In this document: piece by piece, positions 25,402 to 33,853 of the stretch
How the letters are laid out: each line of letters begins with the position of its first letter
Numbering within the stretch: the first letter of the stretch is position 1
Assembly (NCBI GenBank): GCA_945874695.1
Contig: CAMCHP010000021.1
Coordinates: 1-43,300, forward strand
DNA from: Chryseobacterium gleum
Lineage (GTDB): Bacteria > Bacteroidota > Bacteroidia > Flavobacteriales_D > Sanyastnellaceae
Length of the DNA stretch: 43,300 nt
Direction of reading: 5' to 3'
Made by a program: the position numbers and the translations under genes
The notes under the pieces: generated by a model
Databases searched by the model: none
Told to the model about the DNA's origin: nothing
The model's input: the letters and a program-made list of their open reading frames with translations, nothing else

Positions 25402-27274
25402 TTTTCTTTTTCTTCTCGGCCTAACGGCCGGATGCACCCCAAAACCTGCTATTCAGCCGCAATCTCGCATCGAACAACCGCAGGTCATCGCACTGCTGCA
25501 GGCGGTTAATGCCCGTGAAGACAGCCTCTTGTGCGCGAGCACGCAGCACGCCGAACCATTCATTCGGCAACTCGCGGCGATGCACGCAGCCTCCTACACC
25601 GATACACTCCTTTGTGATTGCCTCAGTCCGCTTTTAACTGACAGCGTGCCCGACGTGCGAAAGGCTGCAGCCTATGCGCTTGGCCAGTTTCCAGCGATGC
25701 GGTGTCAGGCTGCTCTCGACGCACACCTCGCAAGCGAATCACATGCCGCTGTTCGACATGCCCTTTTTACGGCTGCTGGAAAACATGCCCAACGGTTCTC
25801 CAATGCCCGCATCGAGGCCTTGTATGCCCTACCCGCAGCACCTTGCGACGACGCCGTGCTTGCCTTTGCTTTTACCTCACGGCTTCACGGCATTTCAGAT
25901 CTCAACACCTTGGCACAACGCTGTTTTTCAGCACTGGAATGTAGCGACCCTGCAGCGCGCGAAGAGGCGGCGTGGGTGCTTGCTGTACTCAGCGACAGCT
26001 TGACGCAAGAAAACCAAAAAGCCTTGGTTGCAAGCTGGCGAAATGAAAGCGAACGCGCGGTAGCAGTTCCGCTGACGCGGGCCTTGCGCCACGTGAAGGT
26101 TGCTGACTTCTCATCCTTGCTCGATACAACCTTGCGTGAAGCGGCAACGCCTGACGCCATCCGAATCGAGCTTTTGCGCCTTCCCTCACTCGCCGAAGCG
26201 GTTTCCATTGAAACTTTGACCGCATTGCTCGTTCATCCCCAACCGGGCATCCCGGCGTTAGCCGGAAAACAAATCCAAAAACACCTCAGCTTCGCTGCCC
26301 TTGACCTGCGCAACCTGCCGCAAGCAACCACCACCGAATCGCGCGTGGCCATTGCTGAATTGCGCTGCGCCGCAACCCCAAGAGACTGCAACGACCTCAT
26401 GGCACTTGCGCATTCAAGCCAGGCATGGGAACGCGCTGGCGCACATTCAGCCCTGCCGTCACACCTCGGTGAACGCGCGCTGTTGGCGGCATTGAAAGAC
26501 AGCGCTGCCGTGGTCAAATCAACCGCCGCAGAAGTGTTGCTTGATCGACTATCCAGCGGAAAAATTCGACTCAACTACCCCGATTCTCTGCGCACCGCCC
26601 TACTCAAAACCCGCGACAGTGGCGTAATTGCAGTGCTTGCAACACATTTAGCTGACCACGCTGAAGGTTTAACCGACGCCCTGCTTGCCGACCTCAACGC
26701 TTACGCACAAGACTTAGCGTTGCCGCGTGAAGCAGAAACCTATGCCCTTATCACTGGGCTGCTTGAAACTGCCAGACATCCCTACGAAGCCCGAACGCAG
26801 GCGGCACCCATAGCCGTTGACTTCAACTACCTCGCAGCATTGGGCGACACAGTGCTTTGCGAAATTGTAACCAACACGGGCACGCTGCGTTGCGAACTCT
26901 ATCCGCTGTATGCACCCGCAAGCGTGTACAGCTTTTTGACCTTGGCCGAAGCGGGGTATTATGACAACAAATCCATTCACCGGGTTGTACCCCAATTTGT
27001 CATCCAAAGCGGTTGCCCACGGGACGATGGTTGGGGCGGTGTCGACTACATCATTCGCTCAGAATTTGCGCTGGGTAATTACCGCGAAGGCAGCATGGGT
27101 ATGGCATCAGCAGGACGAGACACCGAAAGTTGTCAATGGTTCGTCACCCATACAGCCACACCGCATTTAAATGGGCGTTACAGCATATTCGGACAAGTTG
27201 TTGAAGGGCTGGAAATTGTGCAAGCCACCCGTCGCGGCGATGTGATTCAAAGCATCCGTCGCATACCGCGATAA
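25364..27274 (+). CDS. HEAT-repeat lipoprotein with C-terminal cyclophilin domain
   Basis: 636 residues. The signal MKTLRHYFTPW...LLGLTAGC gives lipobox Cys24, so a lipid-anchored periplasmic or outer-membrane protein. Residues about 60-470 are a helical array with HEAT-like repeats (for example DSVPDVRKAAAYALGQF). Residues about 490-634 are a cyclophilin-type prolyl isomerase: IHRVVPQFVIQSGCP with catalytic Arg, GMASAGRDTESCQWFV and LNGRYSIFGQVVEG. It is probably a folding helper for exported proteins whose HEAT part grips clients. A REP-like repeat supplies the lipobox. The start lies inside the HD gene. Confidence 0.9.
   Translation: MKTLRHYFTPWVSFLFLLGLTAGCTPKPAIQPQSRIEQPQVIALLQAVNAREDSLLCASTQHAEPFIRQLAAMHAASYTDTLLCDCLSPLLTDSVPDVRKAAAYALGQFPAMRCQAALDAHLASESHAAVRHALFTAAGKHAQRFSNARIEALYALPAAPCDDAVLAFAFTSRLHGISDLNTLAQRCFSALECSDPAAREEAAWVLAVLSDSLTQENQKALVASWRNESERAVAVPLTRALRHVKVADFSSLLDTTLREAATPDAIRIELLRLPSLAEAVSIETLTALLVHPQPGIPALAGKQIQKHLSFAALDLRNLPQATTTESRVAIAELRCAATPRDCNDLMALAHSSQAWERAGAHSALPSHLGERALLAALKDSAAVVKSTAAEVLLDRLSSGKIRLNYPDSLRTALLKTRDSGVIAVLATHLADHAEGLTDALLADLNAYAQDLALPREAETYALITGLLETARHPYEARTQAAPIAVDFNYLAALGDTVLCEIVTNTGTLRCELYPLYAPASVYSFLTLAEAGYYDNKSIHRVVPQFVIQSGCPRDDGWGGVDYIIRSEFALGNYREGSMGMASAGRDTESCQWFVTHTATPHLNGRYSIFGQVVEGLEIVQATRRGDVIQSIRRIPR
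25414..25434. repeat. REP-like palindrome, copy 6, in a lipoprotein signal
   Basis: CGGCC (25417-25421), TAAC, GGCCG (25426-25430), GATG (25431-25434). It encodes part of LGLTAGC; the final TG of GATG plus C makes the lipobox Cys codon of the HEAT-cyclophilin protein. Confidence 0.75.
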
Positions 27275-28549
27275 TTAGGTTTTCTGCTCTTTCTTCTTCG
27301 CTGCGGGGAAGAGAATGTTATTGAGAATCAACCGATAGCCGGGGCTATTGGGGTGCAAATTGAGATCGGTCGGAGGATCGTTGACCAAGTGGCGATAATC
27401 CTCCGGATCGTGTCCGCCGTAATACGTCCATTGGCCCTGCCCCAGCGTACCGTGAATGTACTTCACCGATCGCAGGGCTTTGTTTTCACCGAGCACGGTA
27501 ACCTCAGGCTTCAGATACTGGCCACGAAATGCCGTGGTTTGCCCCATAAATCCGGCAATGACCCGTTCATGGTTTTGGGTCAGCATGGTCGGAATAACAT
27601 CCCACTTCGCACTGAAATCGAAAAGGGTGAAAAAGTCGTTGATTTGTTGAATCTTCCCGTGATCTTCGGTGGCATCGATTGAGCTGAATTCATACACCAT
27701 AGGATCACGTTCAAGGGTGTAATTTCGGAAAGCCAGGCCTTCTTCAAAACGCAGTTTTTCTTGCGCACGTGGATCGGCGGCGTCACCGTCGTACATGCTC
27801 TCACAGATGTCTACGTCAGCTGCAGCGAGGGCGATGTCGTATGAATCGCTGCCTGAGCACATGGTAAACAAGAATCCGCCCCCTGCTACAAAGCCCTTGA
27901 TATCAAGAGCTACCTGGCGTTTCATTTCACTTACCTTCTTGAATCCCAAGGTGGCGGCCAAACCTTCTTGGTAACGCACCTCTTCTTGATACCATGCTGC
28001 ATTCCTGAAACTTCGATAGAACTTGCCATATTGGCCGGTAAAGTCTTCATGGTGCAAGTGCAACCAGTCATAACGCGGAAGATCGCCACGCACGATTTCT
28101 TCATCGTAAATCACGGTGTACGGAATCTCAGCATAGGTGAGCACCAGCGTCACCGCATCATCCCAAGGCAGTTTGCTTTTGGGCGAATACACTGCAATGC
28201 GGGGCGCAACTTCGAGCTTCACGCGCTCTTGATTCACCTCTGGATCACCAATTTCGGTATAAATCTGGGCTGCTTGAACGTCAGCAATGATCTGAAACGA
28301 CACTCCGCGAATGGTACATTCGGTGGCGACATCGCCATAGTTTCCAATCAAAAAGCTGCCTCCTCGGTAGTTGAGCAACCACTCCACTTCGATGTTATTC
28401 TGCAGCACCCAATACGCAATGCCGTATGCTTTCAGGTGGTTCACCTGTGCCTTATCCATGGGGATTAAGATTTTGGAGGCATCCGCCCGGAGGGCGAAAA
28501 GCAAAAACACCAAAACGAATACGACTTGATAACGAATACGCTGCATCAT
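27275..28549 (-). CDS. Exported protein of unknown function (often named asparagine synthetase B)
   Basis: 424 residues. The signal peptide MMQRIRYQVVFVLVFLLFALRADA (1-24) predicts export. The mature part begins with KILIPMDKAQVNHLKAYGIAYWVL and is conserved in Bacteroidota. I recall such proteins filed as asparagine synthetase B, but I see neither the N-terminal Cys of class II amidotransferases nor the SGGxDS pyrophosphatase motif, and a periplasmic location argues against it. A segment FVAGGGFLFTMCSGSDSYD resembles an amidotransferase-like or ThuA-like fold. Start: the first of two ATGs, 5 nt after TATTTTTA. It abuts the convergent HEAT gene. Confidence 0.75.
   Translation of the reverse strand: MMQRIRYQVVFVLVFLLFALRADASKILIPMDKAQVNHLKAYGIAYWVLQNNIEVEWLLNYRGGSFLIGNYGDVATECTIRGVSFQIIADVQAAQIYTEIGDPEVNQERVKLEVAPRIAVYSPKSKLPWDDAVTLVLTYAEIPYTVIYDEEIVRGDLPRYDWLHLHHEDFTGQYGKFYRSFRNAAWYQEEVRYQEGLAATLGFKKVSEMKRQVALDIKGFVAGGGFLFTMCSGSDSYDIALAAADVDICESMYDGDAADPRAQEKLRFEEGLAFRNYTLERDPMVYEFSSIDATEDHGKIQQINDFFTLFDFSAKWDVIPTMLTQNHERVIAGFMGQTTAFRGQYLKPEVTVLGENKALRSVKYIHGTLGQGQWTYYGGHDPEDYRHLVNDPPTDLNLHPNSPGYRLILNNILFPAAKKKEQKT
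28481..28502. repeat. REP-like palindrome, copy 7, in a signal peptide
   Basis: CATC (28481-28484), CGCCC, 3-nt loop GGA, GGGCG (28493-28497), AAAAG. On the gene strand it encodes FALRADA at the predicted signal-peptidase cleavage site. Confidence 0.75.
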
Positions 28550-28554
28550 AACTG

Positions 28555-28562
28555 TAAAAATA
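28555..28562 (-). promoter_or_regulatory. -7 box of the gene at 28549
   Basis: TATTTTTA on the minus strand, one mismatch (final A), ending 5 nt before the ATG. Confidence 0.45.
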
Positions 28563-28621
28563 CGAAATCGGCGCGGCAACTTGTGCACACGTGATCATAA
28601 CGCATGTTAAAGCCAAGTTAT

Positions 28622-30205
28622 TTAAAACGGCACCATGTCGTTTGGGTCGCCAAGGTGCAAATCGTCGTCATCGGCTTCATCGTTCATACGTGAAGGACGG
28701 GTCATGGTTTGCTGCGCACCTGCAAAAGCTGTATTTGGCTGCATGGCCGCAAAAACTGGAGCCTCGTCGCCAAAGCTGTCGTAGTTTGAGAATTTTGCCA
28801 GCGCCCCTTGGAAACGCAAATAAATGTTCTCGAGTGCACCATTTCGGTGCTTGGCAATGATCAACTCGCCCAACCCTCGGGGATCGCGGCCATCAGGCTG
28901 GTCTTTAGGATCTGTAAACCCATAATATTCAGCGCGGTAGATAAAGCACACGATGTCGGCATCTTGCTCAATCGCTCCCGATTCACGGAGGTCAGACAAG
29001 ATTGGCCGGCGGTCGCCCCCGCGAGTTTCAACGCTACGTGAAAGTTGAGAAAGTGCGATTATTGGGACATTCAATTCTTTTGCGATACTCTTGATGGAGC
29101 GCGAAATTTGTGAAATCTCTTGTTCGCGGTTGCCACCTTTGCCATCTCCACCTGCTGTCATCAATTGCAAGTAATCGATGATCACCATATCAATGCCATG
29201 TTGCGCTTTCAAACGGCGGCATTTCGCGCGCAGCTCAAAAATCGACAAACCGGGAGTGTCGTCAATAAAAAGTGGGGCATCAGCGAGTTTACCGATGCGT
29301 TGATGGAGCATGGCGTACTCTTCGTCGCTCAGGGTGCCTTTGCGCAGTTTCTCAGCTGCAATGCCGGTTTCACTGGCGATCAAACGCTGAACCAACTGCA
29401 CGCCCGCCATTTCAAGGGAGAACACGGCCACAGGCACTTTATAATCAACCGCCATGTTGCGCGCCATTGAGAGTACGAAGGCTGTTTTCCCCATACCCGG
29501 ACGAGCCGCGAGCACCACCATGTCACTGCGTTGCCAGCCGCCTGTTACGCGATCGAGATCGGTAAACCCGCTGGGGACACCGCTTACGCCATCTTTGTTA
29601 TCGCGCGCAGCATCGATGCCCTTCACGGCCTCGTGCACCAAGCTCCCCATACTGTCGTAACTCTTGCGGATGTTTCCTTCTGCGACCTCAAAAAGTTGCG
29701 ACTCTGCACTGTCAAGCAGTTCAAAAACATCGGTTGTATCTTCATAAGCCTCGCGTTGAATGAGGCTCGAAACGCGAATGAGTTCGCGCTGAATGTACTT
29801 TTGCGCCACAATGCGCGCGTGCTGCTCTACGTTCGCAGTGCTGGCCACGCGGTTGGTCAGCTGCGCGATGTAATAAGCACCGCCAACCAAATCGATATCG
29901 CCTGATTTGCGCAGCGATTGGGTGACCGTGAGAATGTCAATGGGTTCAGATTTCTGAAATAAATCGGCAATGGCCGAAAAAATGCGGCGATGCGCTTCTT
30001 TGTAAAAACTATCGCTTTTTAAAACGTCAATGGCAGCGTTCACAGCTGTGCTTTCGAGCAGCATCGCACCCAATACAGCTTCTTCTAAATCAAGTGCTTG
30101 CGGCGGCAATTTGCCAACCTCATCTGCATTGGGCAGGGTATTGCGCGTATTCACTCCAAGGGGAGTGCGGGCTTTACGCGAAGAATTGTCTTTGGGCTGA
30201 TTCAT
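28622..30205 (-). CDS. dnaB: Replicative DNA helicase
   Basis: 527 residues. It unwinds DNA at the replication fork as a hexamer. The N-terminal domain (about 35-140) includes PPQALDLEEAVLGAMLLES. The RecA-like motor shows Walker A ARPGMGKT (about 234-241), Walker B MVIIDYLQLM and the SQLSRSVETR segment. An N-terminal extension and a C-terminal acidic tail (DEADDDDLHLGDPNDMVPF) are common in Bacteroidota. The start is the ATG at 30205, 6 nt after TATTTTTG; an earlier TTG in frame lies within that box, so is excluded. Confidence 0.96.
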   Translation of the reverse strand: MNQPKDNSSRKARTPLGVNTRNTLPNADEVGKLPPQALDLEEAVLGAMLLESTAVNAAIDVLKSDSFYKEAHRRIFSAIADLFQKSEPIDILTVTQSLRKSGDIDLVGGAYYIAQLTNRVASTANVEQHARIVAQKYIQRELIRVSSLIQREAYEDTTDVFELLDSAESQLFEVAEGNIRKSYDSMGSLVHEAVKGIDAARDNKDGVSGVPSGFTDLDRVTGGWQRSDMVVLAARPGMGKTAFVLSMARNMAVDYKVPVAVFSLEMAGVQLVQRLIASETGIAAEKLRKGTLSDEEYAMLHQRIGKLADAPLFIDDTPGLSIFELRAKCRRLKAQHGIDMVIIDYLQLMTAGGDGKGGNREQEISQISRSIKSIAKELNVPIIALSQLSRSVETRGGDRRPILSDLRESGAIEQDADIVCFIYRAEYYGFTDPKDQPDGRDPRGLGELIIAKHRNGALENIYLRFQGALAKFSNYDSFGDEAPVFAAMQPNTAFAGAQQTMTRPSRMNDEADDDDLHLGDPNDMVPF

Positions 30206-30211
30206 GGGGGG

Positions 30212-30219
30212 CAAAAATA
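30212..30219 (-). promoter_or_regulatory. -7 box of dnaB
   Basis: TATTTTTG on the minus strand, exact match, ending 6 nt before the ATG. Confidence 0.6.
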
Positions 30220-30342
30220 CGCGAGACGAAGCGAACAGGCTCCATAAAAATACGTCGAACTATTCACACGCTATTCAGAACGTTATTAACACCCCCGCTA
30301 TGTCGCACGAACACTGATTTTTTTAATGTCTTGCAAAATTCG

Positions 30343-30350
30343 TAACTTTG
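30343..30350 (+). promoter_or_regulatory. -7 box of the lipoprotein gene at 30354
   Basis: TAACTTTG, exact match, 3 nt before the ATG. It is divergent from dnaB. Confidence 0.6.
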
Positions 30351-30353
30351 AGA

Positions 30354-31658
30354 ATGGCTCGATTTCTGCGGTTGGTCGTGTTTTTTGTTTTTTTTATTTC
30401 TGCCTGTCGGCAGGATGATGGCATTCCTCCGCAGGTCGCGCTTCTTCAACCGACGGGTACCATTCCCACCTATGCATTTGGAGGCTCGATTGGACTTGCG
30501 TTTACGGCATCTGACGAAGGCGGCATAGCGCGCTGGGCGGTTCGGCTAACCGATGAACAAGGTGTGCGACGTTATTCGACGCCCTATCAATCGATTGCTT
30601 CTGGTACGCAGTCGTTTGAAATGAACCACACCATTGATTTATCTGACGTGCACTGGCCTTCAGGCGACTATACCCTCGCGGTTTTCGCGGTTGATGAAGC
30701 CGGGAATGAAGGCGCAGCATTTAAAACAGTTCGCTACAATGAGGCGCCACTCCGCCGTGAACGAACGGTTGTCATTCGTGCGATCTCTTCGAACAGTTTT
30801 GCACTGGATACGCTGGATGAAAACGGCGTCTTGCATCCCGCCCAAGTCATTTCGGGCGATGTAAATGATGTGCTTGGCAATTCATACCATGGTGAATTGC
30901 TTCTTGGGGGCAACTTATCGCCCGAATTGTGGTTCTGCACCCGAAGCGATTTAAGTGTACAAGGTGGCTTCACCGGACAGAACCCATTGAATGGTACATT
31001 CGTGCGCGACATCGCTTACCATGGAGGTACACGCCGGTACTTCGTTTCATTTTTCGATGGGTTTATTCGCGAATTCGGCGCAGGCGGACAGTTGAAATCA
31101 TCATTCGCCGTTCCCGCGGGTTTCAGACCTGAAACGCTCACTGTAACCGACAACTTCGTGGTTGCTGCTTTGCGGCAAATTGGCGGCAACGGCTACCTTG
31201 TTGCTTCTTTTCATCGCACCAGCGGAATTTTAGCTGCGAGCAACGCTTTCCCCAGCACCATCGAGGCTTTCGTGCCGTACAATGATCAACTCATTGTCTT
31301 GGCCAACGGAAATGGTAGCGCTGCAGCTTACCTCTTGAACTTGGCAACCGCAACTTACAATGCTGTACCCTGGTTAATTTCAGACACCCCTGTTGCGGGT
31401 GCTGTAGTTTTAGACAACGGTTTCACGGCCGTTGCACATACCGATGGAGTTTGGATGCACCGCTTTGGAACGGGCATTTTCGTAGCAGGTAGCGCCAACG
31501 GTGTTGCTGCCACATCACTCGATTACGACCCTGTAGCACAGCACATTTTCGCTGTCGCTGGAAATACGCTATATCGCATTTCGGCCAGCTCGGGTGAAGT
31601 TATCGGATCACTCCCCGTGAACGGCTTATCTGATGTGGCGATTCTCATGAACAAATAA
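30354..31658 (+). CDS. Lipoprotein with Ig-like and beta-propeller-like regions
   Basis: 434 residues. The signal MARFLRLVVFFVFFISAC gives lipobox Cys18. Residues about 25-125 resemble the Ig-like DUF4625-type domain of Bacteroidota lipoproteins (GGSIGLAFTASDEGGIARW, LAVFAVDEAGNEG). Residues about 135-434 form repeated blades with a propeller-like pattern. No catalytic residues are evident; a surface-binding role is possible. An in-frame TTG two codons earlier lies inside the -7 box, so the ATG is preferred. The lipobox codon lies in a REP-like repeat. Confidence 0.75.
   Translation: MARFLRLVVFFVFFISACRQDDGIPPQVALLQPTGTIPTYAFGGSIGLAFTASDEGGIARWAVRLTDEQGVRRYSTPYQSIASGTQSFEMNHTIDLSDVHWPSGDYTLAVFAVDEAGNEGAAFKTVRYNEAPLRRERTVVIRAISSNSFALDTLDENGVLHPAQVISGDVNDVLGNSYHGELLLGGNLSPELWFCTRSDLSVQGGFTGQNPLNGTFVRDIAYHGGTRRYFVSFFDGFIREFGAGGQLKSSFAVPAGFRPETLTVTDNFVVAALRQIGGNGYLVASFHRTSGILAASNAFPSTIEAFVPYNDQLIVLANGNGSAAAYLLNLATATYNAVPWLISDTPVAGAVVLDNGFTAVAHTDGVWMHRFGTGIFVAGSANGVAATSLDYDPVAQHIFAVAGNTLYRISASSGEVIGSLPVNGLSDVAILMNK
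30397..30417. repeat. REP-like palindrome, copy 8, in a lipoprotein signal
   Basis: TTT, CTGCC (30400-30404), TGTC, GGCAG (30409-30413), GATG. The loop TGT is the lipobox Cys codon (SAC-RQD). Confidence 0.8.
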
Positions 31659-31659
31659 C

Positions 31660-33852
31660 CTACTCTACCAACAAAGGCGTATGCCAAACGCCTCTTCCGT
31701 AGGTGCCCACATACAAGCGCTGATTGGCATAATTGATGGCCATTGATTTGACAAACGTACCGGGTAAGCCCGTGAGGCGGGTCCATTGTTTTTCACGTTT
31801 GCTGCGGGTAAAAACCCCGTGATTTGTTCCAACGTAGAGGCGTTCCTCGCTGTTCCGATCCATCACCATCGATTCAACAATGCACCAGCCCAGGTTCGAA
31901 GACACGTCAATGTAGCGCTCATCGTTGAAGCGATAGAGTTTACCTTGCGGCTCATGCGACTTGTAGCTCATCCAAAACTGTTTCGCATTGTCGGCATCAA
32001 TCACCAAGGCAGTAATCCATCCATCTTTGGGTATGGTTTGCACCTTCTCCCAGCGCACCGCATTCGGGTTATCAGCACCCGCATTGAAGGTTCGGTAGAG
32101 CGCGGGTTTAATCTTCGATTTATCGAGTACGTAGGCATAAATAACATTCGGGTGATGCTCGCTTACGAAGAACCTAAAGATTGTCAGGTACTCGCCCTCC
32201 AGGGCTTCAGCATCGAGAATAACATCCCACTTATCACCGCGATCGGTTGAACGAATTAGTTTGGTACCGCTGCAAAAAATCACGTTCGGACGTTTGGTGT
32301 GCGCGCGAATCCAGGTGTGCCACTCGGTTTTGGTTTTCCCGCTGGTGACCGAGGTGTCAAAATCGAGTACTTCAGTCGAACTGCGATGAATGTGCCCGTT
32401 TTGCTTGGTCGCATACATCACATTGGGATCAGACGGGTCGATGATGGTCTCGAATCCATCGCCCCACGTCACATGATACCAAATCGAATCACTGAGCAAA
32501 TTGCCTCCGGTATCGTAGGCTCCGAAAAGCACTTTGTGCTCAGGCGTTTGCGCAACGCTCAATCCAAACACATTCGCTGCCCCAATGCCCTTGTCGCGTG
32601 CGACCCATGTCAATCCTTCATCAAAACTCACTGAAACACCGCCGTCATGTCCTGCCCACACCGTTTTGCCATCGGCTGACCATGCGATGTGATGCACATC
32701 GTCGTGCATTTGGTTTTTTTCGATGGATGCGAAGGTTGCACCGCCGTCAACGCTGCGATAAATGGGCTGTACATTGGCCACCATGACCAAGCTTTGGTTG
32801 GTCGGATGTATCGCGAAAGCTCGTGCACGGGTTGGGATGAAATTATCCATGTCCGATTTCAAGGAGCGAATAAACTGCCATTTGCGGGTATCAAGGTCAA
32901 AATAATAGAGGCTTCCTTCGCCGATGGTCGACTGCGACGCGCGCTCTGAGCATGACACACCGACCATTACACCGTTGTGGTCAGGCACAGCCTGAAAGGT
33001 CAGCCTTGAAAAGGGGAATCGCGCCGCCTCGGGATACCTCGGATAACTTTCTTCAAACCATGTTTTGCCGCAGTCGTTGCTTCGAAACATGACCGAGCCA
33101 CCCGCGAGCATCACGTTGGGCTGTTCCGGCGAGGTCCAGATGTCATAGAACTGGCCCTCCGCGACGCGTCGCCAACGCACTTTCTCAGGGGCGTCGAGCG
33201 CATTCTCGCAGGTGTACAAACCCATATTGGTAGCGGCGAAAAGTCGCTGCATGTCGCAGCCGTGCCATACCACTTCAGACACGGTGAGGTATTGCATGGG
33301 GTCTTCAGCTGGTAAAATCGCCCGTCCGACGCGGCGGCCATTGATATTCACATAGCGGTTACCTCCGTCATCGGTGCGCCAAATGCCGTCTGAAAACATG
33401 AAATTATCGTCTCCATCACCGGTTGCAATGAACCAGCGGTCGCGGTCTTCGGGGTCTGTAGCGATGCTGCTTACTCCCGAAATCGGAAGTCGGTCAGTAC
33501 CTGCAACATCCCACGATTCACCTTGATTGAGGGACACAAACAATCCGCCGGTAGGCGAACAAGCAAAAATACGCCCTTCAACATCGGGGTCAGGATAGAC
33601 GTAATTAATACGCCCTGTTCCATTGCCTCGATCGGCGGCATAGGCTGGAATTGCTTTGCCTCCCGGATTGAGTTCAAAGGGTTGCACGGCAGGGCCGAGG
33701 AATTCCCAGTCGCACGGTTTGTTCACGCCTTCTCCGCGGCTTCCAAAAACCGATTCGGGATAGAACTCGCGTGTTTGCGCTGCCAATTCAACGAACCCTG
33801 ACCAGCCTAAGCAGGCAGCGAATCCGATAAGAAGTCGCGTCAAATGACTCAA
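31660..33852 (-). CDS. Exported VPS10/sortilin-like BNR-repeat protein
   Basis: 730 residues. An N-terminal signal peptide (ending ELAAQ, about 1-26) predicts export. The rest is a large propeller with Asp-box (BNR) repeats: SLNQGESW, SNDCGKTW, SVDGGATF, SFDEGLTW and STDRGDKW. The layout is that of the VPS10/sortilin-like glycosyl hydrolase-type family; no hydrolase residues can be assigned. There is no T9SS tail. The start is a TTG, 1 nt after the stop of the deiminase gene; no ATG would keep the signal. Translation is thus coupled to the deiminase. Confidence 0.8.
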   Translation of the reverse strand: MSHLTRLLIGFAACLGWSGFVELAAQTREFYPESVFGSRGEGVNKPCDWEFLGPAVQPFELNPGGKAIPAYAADRGNGTGRINYVYPDPDVEGRIFACSPTGGLFVSLNQGESWDVAGTDRLPISGVSSIATDPEDRDRWFIATGDGDDNFMFSDGIWRTDDGGNRYVNINGRRVGRAILPAEDPMQYLTVSEVVWHGCDMQRLFAATNMGLYTCENALDAPEKVRWRRVAEGQFYDIWTSPEQPNVMLAGGSVMFRSNDCGKTWFEESYPRYPEAARFPFSRLTFQAVPDHNGVMVGVSCSERASQSTIGEGSLYYFDLDTRKWQFIRSLKSDMDNFIPTRARAFAIHPTNQSLVMVANVQPIYRSVDGGATFASIEKNQMHDDVHHIAWSADGKTVWAGHDGGVSVSFDEGLTWVARDKGIGAANVFGLSVAQTPEHKVLFGAYDTGGNLLSDSIWYHVTWGDGFETIIDPSDPNVMYATKQNGHIHRSSTEVLDFDTSVTSGKTKTEWHTWIRAHTKRPNVIFCSGTKLIRSTDRGDKWDVILDAEALEGEYLTIFRFFVSEHHPNVIYAYVLDKSKIKPALYRTFNAGADNPNAVRWEKVQTIPKDGWITALVIDADNAKQFWMSYKSHEPQGKLYRFNDERYIDVSSNLGWCIVESMVMDRNSEERLYVGTNHGVFTRSKREKQWTRLTGLPGTFVKSMAINYANQRLYVGTYGRGVWHTPLLVE

Positions 33853-33853
33853 G

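Noticed and set aside
33807-33825. GCCT-GCTT-AGGC-like palindrome in the signal peptide of the VPS10-like protein
   Set aside because: The stem is only 4 bp and lacks the flanking CATC and A-run; too weak to count as a repeat copy.
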